The translations under genes were made by a program, and so were the position numbers. DNA of 64,000 nucleotides from NCBI RefSeq assembly GCF_905475395.1, contig NC_058339.1, forward strand, positions 16,128,001-16,192,000, given 5' to 3'. The stretch is from Chrysoperla carnea. Lineage: Eukaryota; Arthropoda; Insecta; Neuroptera; Chrysopidae. Position 1 is the stretch's first letter. The number at the start of each line of letters is the position of its first letter. The notes under the pieces were generated by a model. That model worked only from the letters and a program-made list of their open reading frames with translations. It was not told the origin of the DNA and ran no database searches. Positions 24,601-36,345 of the stretch are shown here, in pieces.

Positions 24601-27600
24601 GTTACTAAAAAGTCAACTCATGTTAGTAACAGAAAAATAATAAAAATTTTGTCGCGATAATTCTCGAATAAATTATCCGATTAATTAATAATTTTCACTG
24701 ATGGTGGGGTTCTATGAGGAATTTGGCTTGTTAGATTGTCATCGGACACTTCTTAATATTCTTATGTCGCGTGTCTACATAAGTTGGCTCCTTATGGGAA
24801 ACATTTTTATTATAACGAAGATATTCTTTATAAAAATCTTTCTTTTCGAAAATATTAACATTCAGCTATTCTCTGATGAAATCGAATAAATAGGGTTGGC
24901 CACAAATTGAAAAAGTTCGATATGAATTTTAATGGTCGTTTAGAAATGTAGACCATTTGGAACAGATAAGAAGGGAAACAGTTAAAGAAATCGCTCCAGT
25001 TAAGTAGTTAAAGAAATGTAGGAGTGTATTTAATGAATTTTGAACGCGAAGGTGGATACGTTGAGGCAAAAACGAACTGAGACTAATAATAATATTTTCG
25101 CAAACCTTATAATAAAAAAGTTTTCATATGGAGTCAACTTAAGTAGACACGCTGTATAAAGATGCATATAAAATTGTATATTCAGAAATTTTATTTAAAA
25201 AATATAATTCAAAAACATACAATAGACTAACATTTCGCTAAATATCGATATTTCGATTGCAACGCAACCATCGTCAGTAGCTAAATTTATTTATATAACA
25301 CATTACAAACATTCTTTACAAAGTTAAAGTATACGAAGTCTGTTGTACGAATATTAAAAGTAAAGAATGTTTGTAATGTGTTATATAAATAAACTTCATT
25401 GTAATCGAAATATCGTAATTTAGCGAAAGGTAAGTCTATTGTATGTTTTTTAATTGTACTTTTAAATAAAATTTCTTAATATACAATTTTATTTCGAGTA
25501 TCGTGGTATTTATTTCAAAAACTTGCTTATCACATTTTCCAGTACCAATATTAAAAACTTAAATCATTTCTTTAATCAAAAATTGGTTAAAAAAACAACT
25601 TACTTATAACCGGCAAGAATATTCATAACAGTACTTTTCCCAGCACCTGATGGCCCCATAATTGCTGTTAATTCACCAGAACGAAATTTCCCACTAACAC
25701 TTTTTAATATTGTTTTATGATTAACTGAATAATTTAAATTTATAAATTGAATATCTACTGGAGGCCGTTTTGGAAGATGTGACAGTGAATGTATGGGTTT
25801 TTTTCCTTCTTGTATATGAATTTTGGCAGCACCATTTTTAATTGATGATGGAGTAGACGGCGACGCTCTGTAAAACAAAAAAATAAAAATGTTTTAAAAC
25901 AATTTTCTAATTTTCAAATAACTTAAATGGATTCATACTGAAACATTAAAGCAGCCGAATCATGTGATACATCCGGTTTGAATTTCATTCTGTTGTTATT
26001 GTAAAATTTAAACAAAACTTCATACAAAAGCTCCAGAAAAGCTAAGCTAGACTACTAGCTATTCACTAGACTATAGAGCATTTAAAATTAAATCACTTCA
26101 GCCAACAATCAATCACTGGTATGAATAGTTTCAACAGATGAACAACTAGATAGTTCGTTTGTGACAATTTAAAACCTTTTGTGTGTGTTGATTTAGATTA
26201 ACAAATTATAATATTTTATGATTGATAAATTTGAGTTAATTTTTATTAATGATGTAATTCATGCAGGAAATAGCCATTTTTATTTTGAATATATTTAAAC
26301 CCCGCAAAAATATATATGAATTTATTTATTTAGTTATGAATGGTCAGTGATTATTATTAGAATTTTGTTTTTATATGAATTTTCTTCTTAAAAATGAATT
26401 TATTGGCATTGCGTCAAAATACGATTGCATAAAATTTCCAATTGCTTATTTCGACACTTCATGTTCTGATTGTAATTATAATAATTAATATTCTTCTATT
26501 TGATTTTAATGATAACAAGTGAAAACAAACAATTGACTGAGTTAATTGTTGAAATACCATGCATAGTCAGTGTTGATTTCTTTATCACATTACACATACA
26601 AACATGTGACACATACATAACTAATAAAGTATAGTACATATGTAAATGACTTTATAGGTTTCTGCATTACCGACCGACATTTAGAGTATAGTTTGTACAC
26701 ATATCATAAAATTTCCGCCTAATTGGCGCCCTCACGGGTAAACAGTGATGTTTACGAAAAAATGTTTCAAACAAAAGTTGTTTAATTTTTGATAAAGAAC
26801 ATTTTTTACATTTAAACTTTTGTTCTATCTCTAAAGGTTTATAAGATGGATCCTACGGACACAAGACCCAATTGACCTATGATGCTCATTTACGAACTTG
26901 ACCTCACTTTTTACGTCCTGAGTACGCTGTAAAAATTTCAGCTCTATATCTTTTTTCGTTTTTGAGTTATCGTGTCCACAGACGGACGGACAGCCGGAAA
27001 TGGACTAATTAGGTGATTCTATGAACACCTATGACAAAATTTTTTTCCTAGCATCAATATTTTTAAGCGTTACAAACTTGGGACTAAACTTAATATACTA
27101 TGTATATTTCATATATGCATGGTATAAAAAAGACTCTATCTAGCGAGAGAAGAAAGAACTATAGGTGTTAGATCGCAAAGATATACAATATTTCACGGAA
27201 ATGTTGTATATAATCTTGTAAACTATACAGGGTTTTTTTTTTTAGTTGGCATATGCTTGAAACTCGATGAACAAAAATCGAGGAAAATGCTACAAACGAA
27301 AAATGTTAGTTTCAAGGCACACATCTTATACCAACATCGAATTTGAACTAAATTTTCAGGTTTCATTACAGCCTTACTCTGATTCATAACTGACAAACAT
27401 TAGACGAACGCTTTAATTAAGAAAGTTGTTATAAATACGCAAACATTTCTTGTTTCAAACATTTTTTTGAAAACCGACTAGTTTTGACAGTAATTGATAG
27501 CAAAAATCTAGCTTTTTGTGCGTTTGTTCATTCAATTTGAACAAAAATGGTCTCTATAGAAAAACAAACCACTTTTATTGAATTTATTGAATAAATTATT

Positions 27601-29082
27601 TCGAAGAGTGCCTAGATTTCAAATTATAAATGTCACAGTTTCATTTTTCGGCATAGACTAGCTTACTTCACTAACCTACCATGAAGTATTTCTACAAAAA
27701 TAACATACTTCAATATACTGTTAAGTTCAATTGCAAGGTCTAAAAACCAATAAATAATCAATAATATAATATAATTGATACCATTTGATAACTACGTAAT
27801 AATAACAAAAATTTTTTCAGTAAATTGATAGTTTGCGTTTAACAATAACAAGGTAACAATACACGTCCAATGGACAAACAAACATCGTACATAAAACAAT
27901 AGAATCTAGGACAACTTATAACTCGCAGTACTCGCAGATATTATTATTATTATTATATCGACATATACATTCGAATTCGAAAAAATTGATCTGATCGAAA
28001 TACACCATACTCTTTTGCATTGAATTCTGTCCTCTAATTAAAATTATCCTTTAATAAAAAACTATCTCGATTTTCGTGAAAATTACGCAAAACTAATATT
28101 TGGCCTTTTTAATGCTAACCTTTAAATGAATGGTTTGAGCAGGTTCTTGTCAATACCAAAATGAATAATTTTACAGGGGTCTCCTCATTTGAACTTTTGA
28201 TCAGGAAGAATATGGTTTGAATATGGTTTCAAGAAGAAAAGAGAAATTTTAAGTAAAAGTCAAATCAAGCGTTTAATGTTCGATGTCTTTTATAAATGAT
28301 GAGATTTTATAGGGAAAATGTTGATTAAAGCCGACACTGACTATTTAACCTTTTAAATAGTCAGTGTCGGCTTTAAGTTCGATGCTGCAATAGGCACCAG
28401 CCGAGATGGCACCTTTTTTGTTGAAAAAATAGCAAAATTCAACTTCACATCACAGTTGACGAAAAACTTAATTAATTTCTTAGAGCTTTACTTTGTGGAA
28501 GTTCATTTTTAAATTCATTTGTGGGTTCTGGCGCTTTTTAAAAAATAGTAACTTTTTTAATTTAGGGCACTCCTCAAATGTTGCGTAGTCTTCATAGACT
28601 TAAGCCTAAATCCGGCTCTGTAAATAGTGCTAAACTAGAAACGTTACTTTCATGTTTTGGTCGGTTAAATATTTGTTGAACAAGGGCATATATTAAATAA
28701 TACATAATGTTATGGATACGTACCCTAGGATCATTCCATTATTAAGTGGTTCAGCAGCAAGTGGCAGTAAAGGTGGCGGTGATGAACGGACTTTAGCGGT
28801 CAATGGCCCTGCAGATGACGGTGGTGTACATTCACCACTTCCAAGACCTCCAGTTCCACTAACCGTTGTATATGCAACACAAGTGGTACCCGAAATACTT
28901 GCTGTGCCCATACTACTTGGCATTGTGGTCGTTGATACAGGTACGGTTACTGTTGTTTGTTGTTGAGATGACGATGATGAAGAACCTCCTGTACATCCTT
29001 TATTACCGCATGCACCAATGTCATCGATAATTATTGGCACACGATTATTTTGTGGCAACAAACCGAAAGTGTCACTACTCAT
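21681..29082 (-). CDS. ABCG half-transporter, ABCG1/ABCG4 group
   Basis: Five exons on the minus strand: 29082-28724, 25867-25604, 23863-23289, 23156-22444 and 22025-21681, 751 aa; the junction phases (2, 2, 1, 0) all agree. Start chosen at the ATG of [10 protein letters not shown], with A-rich context; the reading extends upstream without another ATG. Residues 1-120 are low-complexity (Ser, Thr, Gln, Pro runs). The nucleotide-binding domain has Walker [10 protein letters not shown] (191-199), Q-loop Q237, signature LSGGQRKR (292-299), Walker B VMFFDEP (312-318) and switch His349. [17 protein letters not shown] leads to a membrane domain with about six helices, including [23 protein letters not shown] and FAGFFVNF, and a Cys-containing loop before the last helix. 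Half-transporters of this group dimerise and export sterols or other lipids in animals; the substrate here is unknown. The introns are repeat-rich. Confidence 0.9.
23915..24100 (+). repeat. Dispersed family K, copy 1 (in ABCG intron)
   Basis: AACCCCCGAACC, TATAAGTTTGACCG, GTGTGTCTGTC, GTGGCATCGTAG and GAGTGTTCTTGGCTAT occur in this order. The same order is found at 41778-42060, 55690-55860 and 56335-56590, and reversed at 50690-50835. Confidence 0.65.
25169..25495. mobile_element. Long fold-back element in an ABCG intron
   Basis: Nearly symmetrical: outer arms AAAATTGTATATTCAG / TAATATACAATTTTA, then AACATACAATAGACTAAC mirrored by AGTCTATTGTATGTT. Inner arms TTATATAACACATTACAAAC mirror GTTTGTAATGTGTTATATAA. 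The central loop is about 50 bp. A MITE or fold-back without an ORF. Confidence 0.75.
26519..27125 (-). repeat. Dispersed family A, longest copy
   Basis: Runs from GTGAAAACAAACAATTGACT to CATATATGCATGGTATAAAA and contains all the shared blocks in reverse order to copy 1 (CGGAAATGGACTAATTAGGT, TTTTAAGCGTTACAAACTTG). At about 600 bp it best defines the family's extent. It sits in the long ABCG intron 1. Confidence 0.75.
27465..27625 (+). repeat. Dispersed repeat N, copy 2
   Basis: Counterpart of 14130-14290; shares AAAATCTAGCTTTTTG, TTCATTCAATT and ATGGTCTCTATAGAAAAACA-ACCACTTTTATTG. Confidence 0.6.
28325..28376. repeat. Perfect 24-bp-arm hairpin with a 4-nt loop
   Basis: The left arm TTAAAGCCGACACTGACTAT (+TTAA) and the right arm are exact complements around the loop CCTT. 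It lies about 350 bp downstream of the ABCG exon 1 donor, within the intron. No larger element was recognised around it. Confidence 0.8.
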
Positions 29083-31737
29083 TTTGGAAATTTTTTTAAA
29101 ATATTTTAGCACCAAATAATAAAATACTGTATGATATGACGTAATTATCGTTTTTGTTTGTTTGTTGAATTTTGGTCCAATTAAATTGTGGTCAAAGCAA
29201 TGATATTCTTAACATATTGGCTAATTCCCTAACTGTTTGTAATTATATTACTAGTAATTTTTTGCAGATGTTTCGATTGATGAGTGATGATATTTATTTA
29301 ACTAAATAAATGATTGCGTTTGTTTTAATTGGTCAGCGTTCTGTGTTTATCAGATGCTGTTGTTCATTGCTATAATTATTATCGGAACAGACAGGGGCGG
29401 ATTTAATACTTGTAAAATTATTTTCTTGTTGTTATACTTCTTCTTATTAAGTAAAAATCTGAAAGAAAGAAAAAAGATTTATTAGATTTGAAAATTGAAA
29501 ATTTTCGAAGTATGACAATGCCAAACAAATTTATATTATCTTATTTATTTTATATTATCTTATTTTTAATGCATCGTAAATTACGCTACGCCAATTTACT
29601 AAGGGAATACAATTTTTACATAAAATTAGACCTAAATTTCAAGCAGCTGTATCTCCGAGCGAAAAATCATCGAATTCGGAACTTCAAGCTCATTTGAAAA
29701 CTTGTACTTTCTAATTTTGGCATCTATTGGTCAAAAATTTTTTATCAACCCTTACCGTTTTGCATGAAGGGTTGAAAGGGTGAGAACATTTTTCCCTGAA
29801 TTTTATATAAAGTTTAGAAGGGTTGAAAATAAGCTATAAAAAAATTCCCGTATGAGCTTTATAGACCAAAATATTTGCTTTTCAAGCAAAATTGACACTT
29901 TTTCATATCGTTCGAAAACTTAAACTACTTTCTTTTAAGCCCTGGTATATTGTTTTGTAAAAACTTTTATAATTCCCTTGATTTTCGTTTTTAAAACATG
30001 CAAAAGAATTTTTCCATATTTTGGGCGTTTTTTCATCTAGTCGCCATTTTATAAAAAAGGGCGTTATCTAAAATCTTACCATGTTCATTAGAAAACTTGA
30101 ACTTTCTAGTTTTGGAATCTATTGTTCAAAAATTGTAACCATCCCTTGCCGCTTTGTACGGAGAGTGGAAATGGTAAAAAGTTTAAAAGCCCACAAAAAT
30201 TTTAAAAATTATTAGCTAAAAAAATTTACGCCTGTGACATAGAACTACTTTTCACACTCATTTTGCCTGCGAACAATGATTCATTATCGCACTCAGTGTG
30301 GTAATGAACACTCAGTTTTTCATTACCACATTCATTTTCAACCAATCAAATTACCAAAATTACTGTCAAAATCTAACCTAATAAAAAGTCACTGTAGTAA
30401 CTTTTTTTAATATTCTATTTTTCTCAATAAGTCATGGTAAATTTTAAATTATAATTATCGTTTATTTTCACATTTTAGAAGCGTAAATAAAGTTTTGTAC
30501 GATTTATGTGTAATAACACACATTAGTTACGTATTTCTGCCATTGCACAACGAATGTGTAGCACGAATTTCGCATGCGTACGTTAACAATGCTCTTATCC
30601 CGTAATATCGTAAATAAAAGCGCCGAATTTCTCAGCCAAGAATAGAGAAACAAAAATCTTGCCTGACCACCAATTATCAACCTCCCAACCGATAAACTAT
30701 TTCTTCCAATCCATTATATTTTGTAAGATTATGTATTTATTGTTTTAGTTAGTTATAAAATGTTTTTAATTATTTTTATTTCTCTACCGATTTAAATAAA
30801 AATATACTGCATTAAGTTTAGTTTGGCTGGATATAATTTTAAGACAATAATACCAAAATAATAAAATATTTATATTATACAAGTTTGTATGTTTATACAT
30901 CATATTAAATATTTAACGAATAGAATAAAATTATGGTATGATGATATGATATATGATTATATACATGTACTTACTATAATAGTTTAGTAACTATTTGTAC
31001 CTAGTTAGTTTATATTATATTTAAACTGTAATTTAGTAATCTAAAAAAGAAAATGGCATCTTTATTATATTGTAATTATTTATCTAGTTAACAATTTAAA
31101 ACTTTATTATTAACAACCATATATTATCATGTGTAGGGGTTATGTATAAAATTTTATGCAGAGATCGGATTTAAAGACGAAAATGAAAGGTACCGGTTGA
31201 ATTCCTATATAAATACATGAATGTATTGGCTAGAACGAGAAATCGGTTATAGTGACCAATATTCATTGAAGTTATTGACCGATTCGACACATCTACATAC
31301 ACACTTTTATAACATGTACTTTTATAGTTAAACAAAACAATTTCGTATTAATATTTTGAACTCTATAAGCTTTATTTTGAGTCTTGCTAACTTTATTTTG
31401 TAATTTATTAACTTATATATATCGATAATAGCGATTAATCGTCATTGAAATTAGTCAGCAAGAATGACTGATATGAAAAAACATACTCTTATTTTAATAT
31501 AAAAATTTACACGTCGCTTATAACGACTGTCGGTTATAACAACGAAATTTGTTGGCCCCTTCCATGTCGTTATAATTGATTAGAACTGTATGAATCAAAA
31601 CATGAAATATGGCATTACAGGACCGGATGTAGCCAAAACTGCATACTTGGACCATACTGCGTTTTGTCAATTCGATTTAAATATTTGACCAATAAAAAGG
31701 TAAAAAATGTATGGTGTTCGAATAACCGCTTTACAAG

Positions 31738-32023
31738 TGAAAACAAACAATTGACTGAGTTAATTGTTGAAATACCTTGTATAGAAAGTATTGAATGCCA
31801 GTGCTTGCATTATTTTTAATAAATTAGAACAGTTTAAAAAACCAACACAATGATAATTTGTTTTGGTATTCGGAAACTTCAAATATTTTCTAGTATTTTT
31901 TTTTCGTTTTCGAGAATCTTTCACAAGGCCACTAGTTGAAGCTCCCTGCAAATTGCCAACTCTATCTTTAATAGTTTTGGAGAAAATGGACGCCAAAATT
32001 TTGTTCTAATTTGCGCCCTCACG
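31738..32023 (-). repeat. Dispersed family A, rearranged copy
   Basis: Begins with the family end GTGAAAACAAACAATTGACT and GTTGAAATACC, then diverges (TGAATGCCAGTGCTTGCATT also appears near 1700). It returns to TTTGCGCCCTCACGG near 32010. Internal deletion or replacement is likely. Confidence 0.5.
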
Positions 32024-32121
32024 GAAGATAAGGAACATGTATCAATTATTTTAGTAATGTAATAAATAATCAGATCCGACCTCTAGTTAGGTGTGTGTAC
32101 CGTACCGTCAACTGCACCGCC

Positions 32122-32442
32122 TACAGGGTGTTGCAAGTTATAAGAGCAGGACTTCATCAAATGCTACGATAAATAGTGACAATTTCTCAATACACAAAAG
32201 AAAACACCCTTTTTGGATACAAAGAAACGGATATTTTTGTGAATATTGCTTAGAAATTTGAAATTTGTCAATACGAGCTCTAGCCCTTCATGATTTAAGG
32301 CCCATGGTGATAAATTACGAAAACCATGCTCCATGCTTGAGGTGTTGTGTGAGGTATAAGTGTTTTGATAATTTGTCATCGTTTTAACATTATCTACCAT
32401 TCAATGGAATCCTGTTGTTACATCTTGGACCACTCTGTATAT
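32122..32442. mobile_element. Possible TA-flanked TIR element
   Basis: TACAGGGTGTTGCAAG at the left partly mirrors CTTGGACCACTCTGTA at the right (about 12 of 16 positions). This resembles the ends of many insect Tc1/mariner-type MITEs. The 78-codon minus-strand ORF inside has no recognisable transposase motif. Confidence 0.35.
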
Positions 32443-33061
32443 TTAATCAGACGGCTCATTTTATTTTATTTTATTTTTTTATTATTATATTAATTTTTAA
32501 TAGTCTATTCAAATTATTATTTACCATTGTAGTTACCATTCATTAAATCCTATATTTATATATGCGACAAATCTATTTTGTCAAAATTATTTTATTGCAA
32601 TATTTGAATCGTGTGAATATTGAAAATTTAATTTATGTTTTCTAAAAAGTTCTAGAAATGATCTAGAAAGTTTGGTTAAACCGACAGCTATAATCATGAT
32701 TAGCTTTAAGTTGACCGTCGAGAGCTGTTAGCGCCATCTCTTGGCGACCAGTAGAACTATCAAGCCAGAACCGGACACGAACTTTCTGGGCCTTCTTCCG
32801 AAATTTAAATCTTTTAATTTCAACCAAGTTTAGTGCTTTTCAAGGGTTTTATTATTAAAAGTAAGTTATTTATATTAAAATATTCTGCCTGGATATAAAT
32901 TTTACAAAATTAAACGATTTTCTAACAAGAAAAAGGACAATAGAAGCTAATAGAAAAGAATAAAACCCTTCTCTCCGGTTTTATTATAGAAATCTATACT
33001 ATTTACGTTAAAAAATGGATCCTTAAATATGATTTATGCCATTAAACATGTGATGTATTTT

Positions 33062-33091
33062 AACCCGAGCAACGCCGGGTTTGACTGCTAG
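33062..33091 (+). mobile_element. Helitron-like 3' terminus
   Basis: The stem AACCCG/CGGGTT closes an 8-nt loop and is followed after seven bases by CTAG and then T, matching the Helitron 3' hairpin plus CTRR-T rule. I could not find the matching 5' TC end, so the element may be truncated. Confidence 0.5.
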
Positions 33092-33618
33092 TTATTATAT
33101 AAATTCTTGTTTTCATGCTTTTCGTCCCTTGGCAATACGGTTTTGATATGACCTTATCAAAATTAGATATGAATGTATAGAGAATAATTAGCTATATAGC
33201 AGCTATATACGACACAATGCCTGTGGGTAGACTTATACATAGTACATACTTTATTGTCTTTTCTACCATGATACACAAAGCTATTGATTTCTTGTACTCA
33301 AAATAATTAGCTTGTATGCAAGTAGTAATATGAGAAGAGAGTGTGCACCTACTACTTATAAGTATGTATCAGTGCAGAAAAATATAGTCCTCATAAGATA
33401 TTATTGATTACTTTTAAGCAGAAAAACTACAAAGCAGCTTTTCTAATAGTACTTCCTTGAGATTATTCTTTAAAATAAGGCGTAAAGAATGTGTCCAATA
33501 AAGAACAGATTAATAACTTTCTGTGTTGATCTGAAGTTTTATGCTTTCACATAGAGACATGAATTGTACACAATTTCAATAAACATATAAACTACTCTTA
33601 TTATGAAATATTTTTCAG

Positions 33619-33812
33619 ATGAAAATGAAATGAAAAGCTCCTTTCCTGTTAAGAGTGTTGGTAATACATCAGAATGTAAGTATTAAAAAGACATCGCAAG
33701 CTAAAATGCATAATATATAATTGATAAATATTAACAATATTTCACTTTATTTTTATTTATAGGCAACGTTATTACAGATACGATATACAAATTACATATT
33801 GAACAAAATTAA
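33619..33812 (+). CDS. Possible last two exons of an unidentified gene
   Basis: Exon 33619-33675 lies between TTTTTCAG and GTAAGT; exon 33763-33812 follows ATTTATAG and ends in TAA. In the frame that is open through the first exon, the phase-1 junction rebuilds a TGC codon and the second exon stays open to the stop. The combined reading is ENEMKSSFPVKSVGNTSEC then NVITDTIYKLHIEQN. No domain is recognisable and no upstream exon was found, so it may be coincidence in AT-rich DNA. Confidence 0.25.
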
Positions 33813-34389
33813 ATAGATATTAATATTATTTTTTTCCTGTTTTTTCCTAAGCTGTGCATCTTAAATGAGTCGGTTTTTCGTCATTAACCAGCACGATAAG
33901 CTTTAAAATAATGGAAATTGATAAAGAAATAGAAAAGATCTCGCGATGTGACAGAAAAGAAAATGCTAGACATAATACCCAAGATTAACTTATGTTTTAA
34001 TATGAGAAATTTGACTGTGCTACAGCTTTCTGTTTAGGTGTAGTGCCACAAATTATACTTTTTGGAAATCAGAGAATCTTTTAATATACTTGAATATTAA
34101 ATATAAAACCAGCCTATATTTTTTGAAATTATTGGAAACAAACCCAAAACCTACGTTGGATTATTAAACCATTGTTGAACCCGAAACGTAGATATAAAAT
34201 CATTATGATTTTCCTGATGAAAATAGCTACTTCCTATCAGAAGTATTAAATGCCTTTTCTTGAAACCTTAGGGATATTTATAAAATGATTTTTATAAAAA
34301 TTGCAGAGAAGAAAAAGAAAATTTATAATAGTTTTTAACTGACTTCTTTATATTTAATTTTCATGGTTTACTTTAAAGTCTACAGTAGA

Positions 34390-34690
34390 GAGGAGTATGG
34401 CTTCGTAAATAACACTTTTACGAAACTTCGTGAGTGGTGGCTTCATTTCAGTTTAACCTATAACGTTTACATTTACGAAAACTTTGGAAATTGGGGCCTT
34501 TTCAATGTGGAAAACACTTGCTTTTTTGGCCTACAAATTTTATGATGAATGTCAGTTTAACGACTTTATGTTTTAAAGTTGAGCTATTTTATGAATAAAA
34601 AATGTAATGGCCTACAAATATATTGAGTAGGTGAAAAGGAGACTGAAATGAAGCCATTCACGAAGTTTCGAGAGAGTTTCGTATTTATTA
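34390..34690. repeat. Fold-back element
   Basis: CGAAACTTCGTGAGTGGTGG followed by CTTCATTTCAGT mirrors ACTGAAATGAAGCCATTCAC followed by GAAGTTTCG. The loop contains TGGCCTACAAAT twice. The 60-codon ORF over the left arm is an accident of the repeat. Confidence 0.6.
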
Positions 34691-35994
34691 AGTCCTTGAT
34701 AATAGAATTGAAAACAGTTATTTCAACAAAGAAAAATATATAAGAAGCTGAAAGTATGTTATTTATGAAAAAATTATTGGTCATCTCCAAATATCTCTCA
34801 CATTTGCAATAATTTTATACCTTTCGTACAAAAAAAAAATAGAAAAGCAAGATGAAGAATATAAAATTCTATACAAAAAGAAATTCTAGTAAAAAAGTTT
34901 TGTGTCTTTTTCGCAAGAATCTAGTGAAATATAATAATACCTATAATATGAAAATGTGTATTCGTTTTTCTAAGATTTTCGTAAGTGTAATGCACTGTAA
35001 CCTTGTGTGAATTTACGAATGACTTGTGATAAATTTAAATGGAAAAAAGTAAAACTGTCAACATTTCTTACGTACGATTGTTAAAAAAATGCTACAGACG
35101 CTTTCACGAAAGTTTATTATTATAATAAGGTAAAGAGTAGTACTTTGTTGACAATGTAAAAACGAAAATTGCTTGTAAGATATTGTTATCTTTAAGACAG
35201 CAAATAGGGCCTGATTTAGAATTCGAAAGTCCTGGGGCAATCATTATAGACAACATGGATGATACATTTTAAACGTTTTGCTCATTACAATCGTTTTAGA
35301 ATCATGAACATTCATACCTCGAAGAATGATCTCTCATCAATGCAATTCGTCACCATCATCGATAAAGTAGTGTCATTTCTACATTGCAGAAAGTAGATTG
35401 ACAATCATTTTGCAAAAATATAACAAAAATAAGAAAATTTTTTTTTCCCAGGGGCTCCGGTCCGGCTGGCCCTGGCAGGAAGTATACGCCTCAAATCATG
35501 ACCAAAGCTAACAAATCAAATCTTTGCTTGACCAAGGTTTGAAAAGCATTGACTTGCCAGTTCAACTGCCAGTTCAGCGACTAAAGGTAGCAACCTTGGT
35601 TTACCAATTTTTGCCAAGGCTTAGCGACTTAGGTGGATAAATCGAACCACGGTTTGCAAATTTTTGCCAAGACTAATAAATCAATGCTTAGCTGGCTGAG
35701 GTTTTGAATCAAGTTTTATGCTAATTTATGTTTATATTTGCTGTTACGCTACAGCAGTTGAGAGGCTTGGATCAAAAACAACGTCGTGTAATTAGTTGTT
35801 TTGTCCTTTGTTATACATTAAATGTCATGAATCCTGGAGTCAATAAAGCTGCCTATTGTAGAACTAATAAAAGGGTTTTTCATGGGGATTCAAAAACCTG
35901 TTCATTAGTCTCTAGTAGATCCAAAATTGATGGTTTCGTCTTAAAATTTAGTTTAACTTCGCACTAATATTAACCTTCTTGACAAATATTTATT

Positions 35995-36275
35995 TTAATA
36001 ATAATAATCATGGAGTTTAATCTCCGTTTCTCTGACATATACGCCTATAACAGAGGCCACCCACATCATTATTTGTTAATCTTAATTTATTTTAATTACA
36101 AACATATTAAGTCGGTTACTTCGTTTTTATCCAAGCGACGACAATGTGATCAATTCTGCACTCCCATTATTTATAAATTGTTCACACTGCCGCTGCCTGG
36201 ACTCGAACCCGCAACCTAAGTCTAAATGGACAAACAGTCAAAGGCAAACGCCTTAGACCGCTCGCCCATTTAGGC
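35995..36275 (-). mobile_element. tRNA-derived SINE
   Basis: Read on the minus strand: head GCCTAAATGGGCGAGCGGTC with a box A-like core, then a perfect box B GGTTCGAGTCC, a body of about 180 bp (GTTATAGGCGTATATGTCAG) and a tail of ATT repeats. The head does not form a paired acceptor stem, so it is not a working tRNA gene. About 280 bp, without an ORF. Confidence 0.7.
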
Positions 36276-36277
36276 TC

Positions 36278-36345
36278 ATGTCAAAGGTGGAGTAGTGGCT
36301 AGCCCAGTCGCCTCCGGTTACAGTATTACGGAATACGGAAGCAGT
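36278..36345 (+). repeat. Isolated tRNA-like head related to repeat T
   Basis: ATGTCAAAGGTGGAGTAGTGGCTAGCCCAGTCGCCTCCGG-type sequence matches the left end of repeat T at 10525 (ATGTCAAAGGTCGAATAGTG). It directly abuts the SINE head on the other strand. Confidence 0.45.

Larger units (their letters stand above)
29083..33618. other. AT-rich region upstream of the ABCG gene
   Basis: The 5' UTR and promoter of the ABCG gene must lie in or beyond this stretch, but I cannot place a transcription start. It contains the family A remnant (31738-32023), a possible TIR element (32122-32442) and a Helitron-like end (33062-33091). Nothing else codes convincingly; the ORFs at 29488, 31760 and 32164 show no known domain. 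Confidence 0.45.

Noticed and set aside
28712-28966. 84-codon ORF on the plus strand
   Set aside because: Mirror reading of the ABCG first coding exon, which has better support from splice phases.
33062-33091. Full-length Helitron ending here
   Set aside because: Only the 3' hairpin and CTAG-T are seen; no matching 5' TC end was found, so only the terminus is reported.
36180-36275. Possible tRNA-Ser/Leu-like gene on the minus strand
   Set aside because: Perfect box B but no acceptor stem pairing; it is followed by a SINE body and ATT tail.
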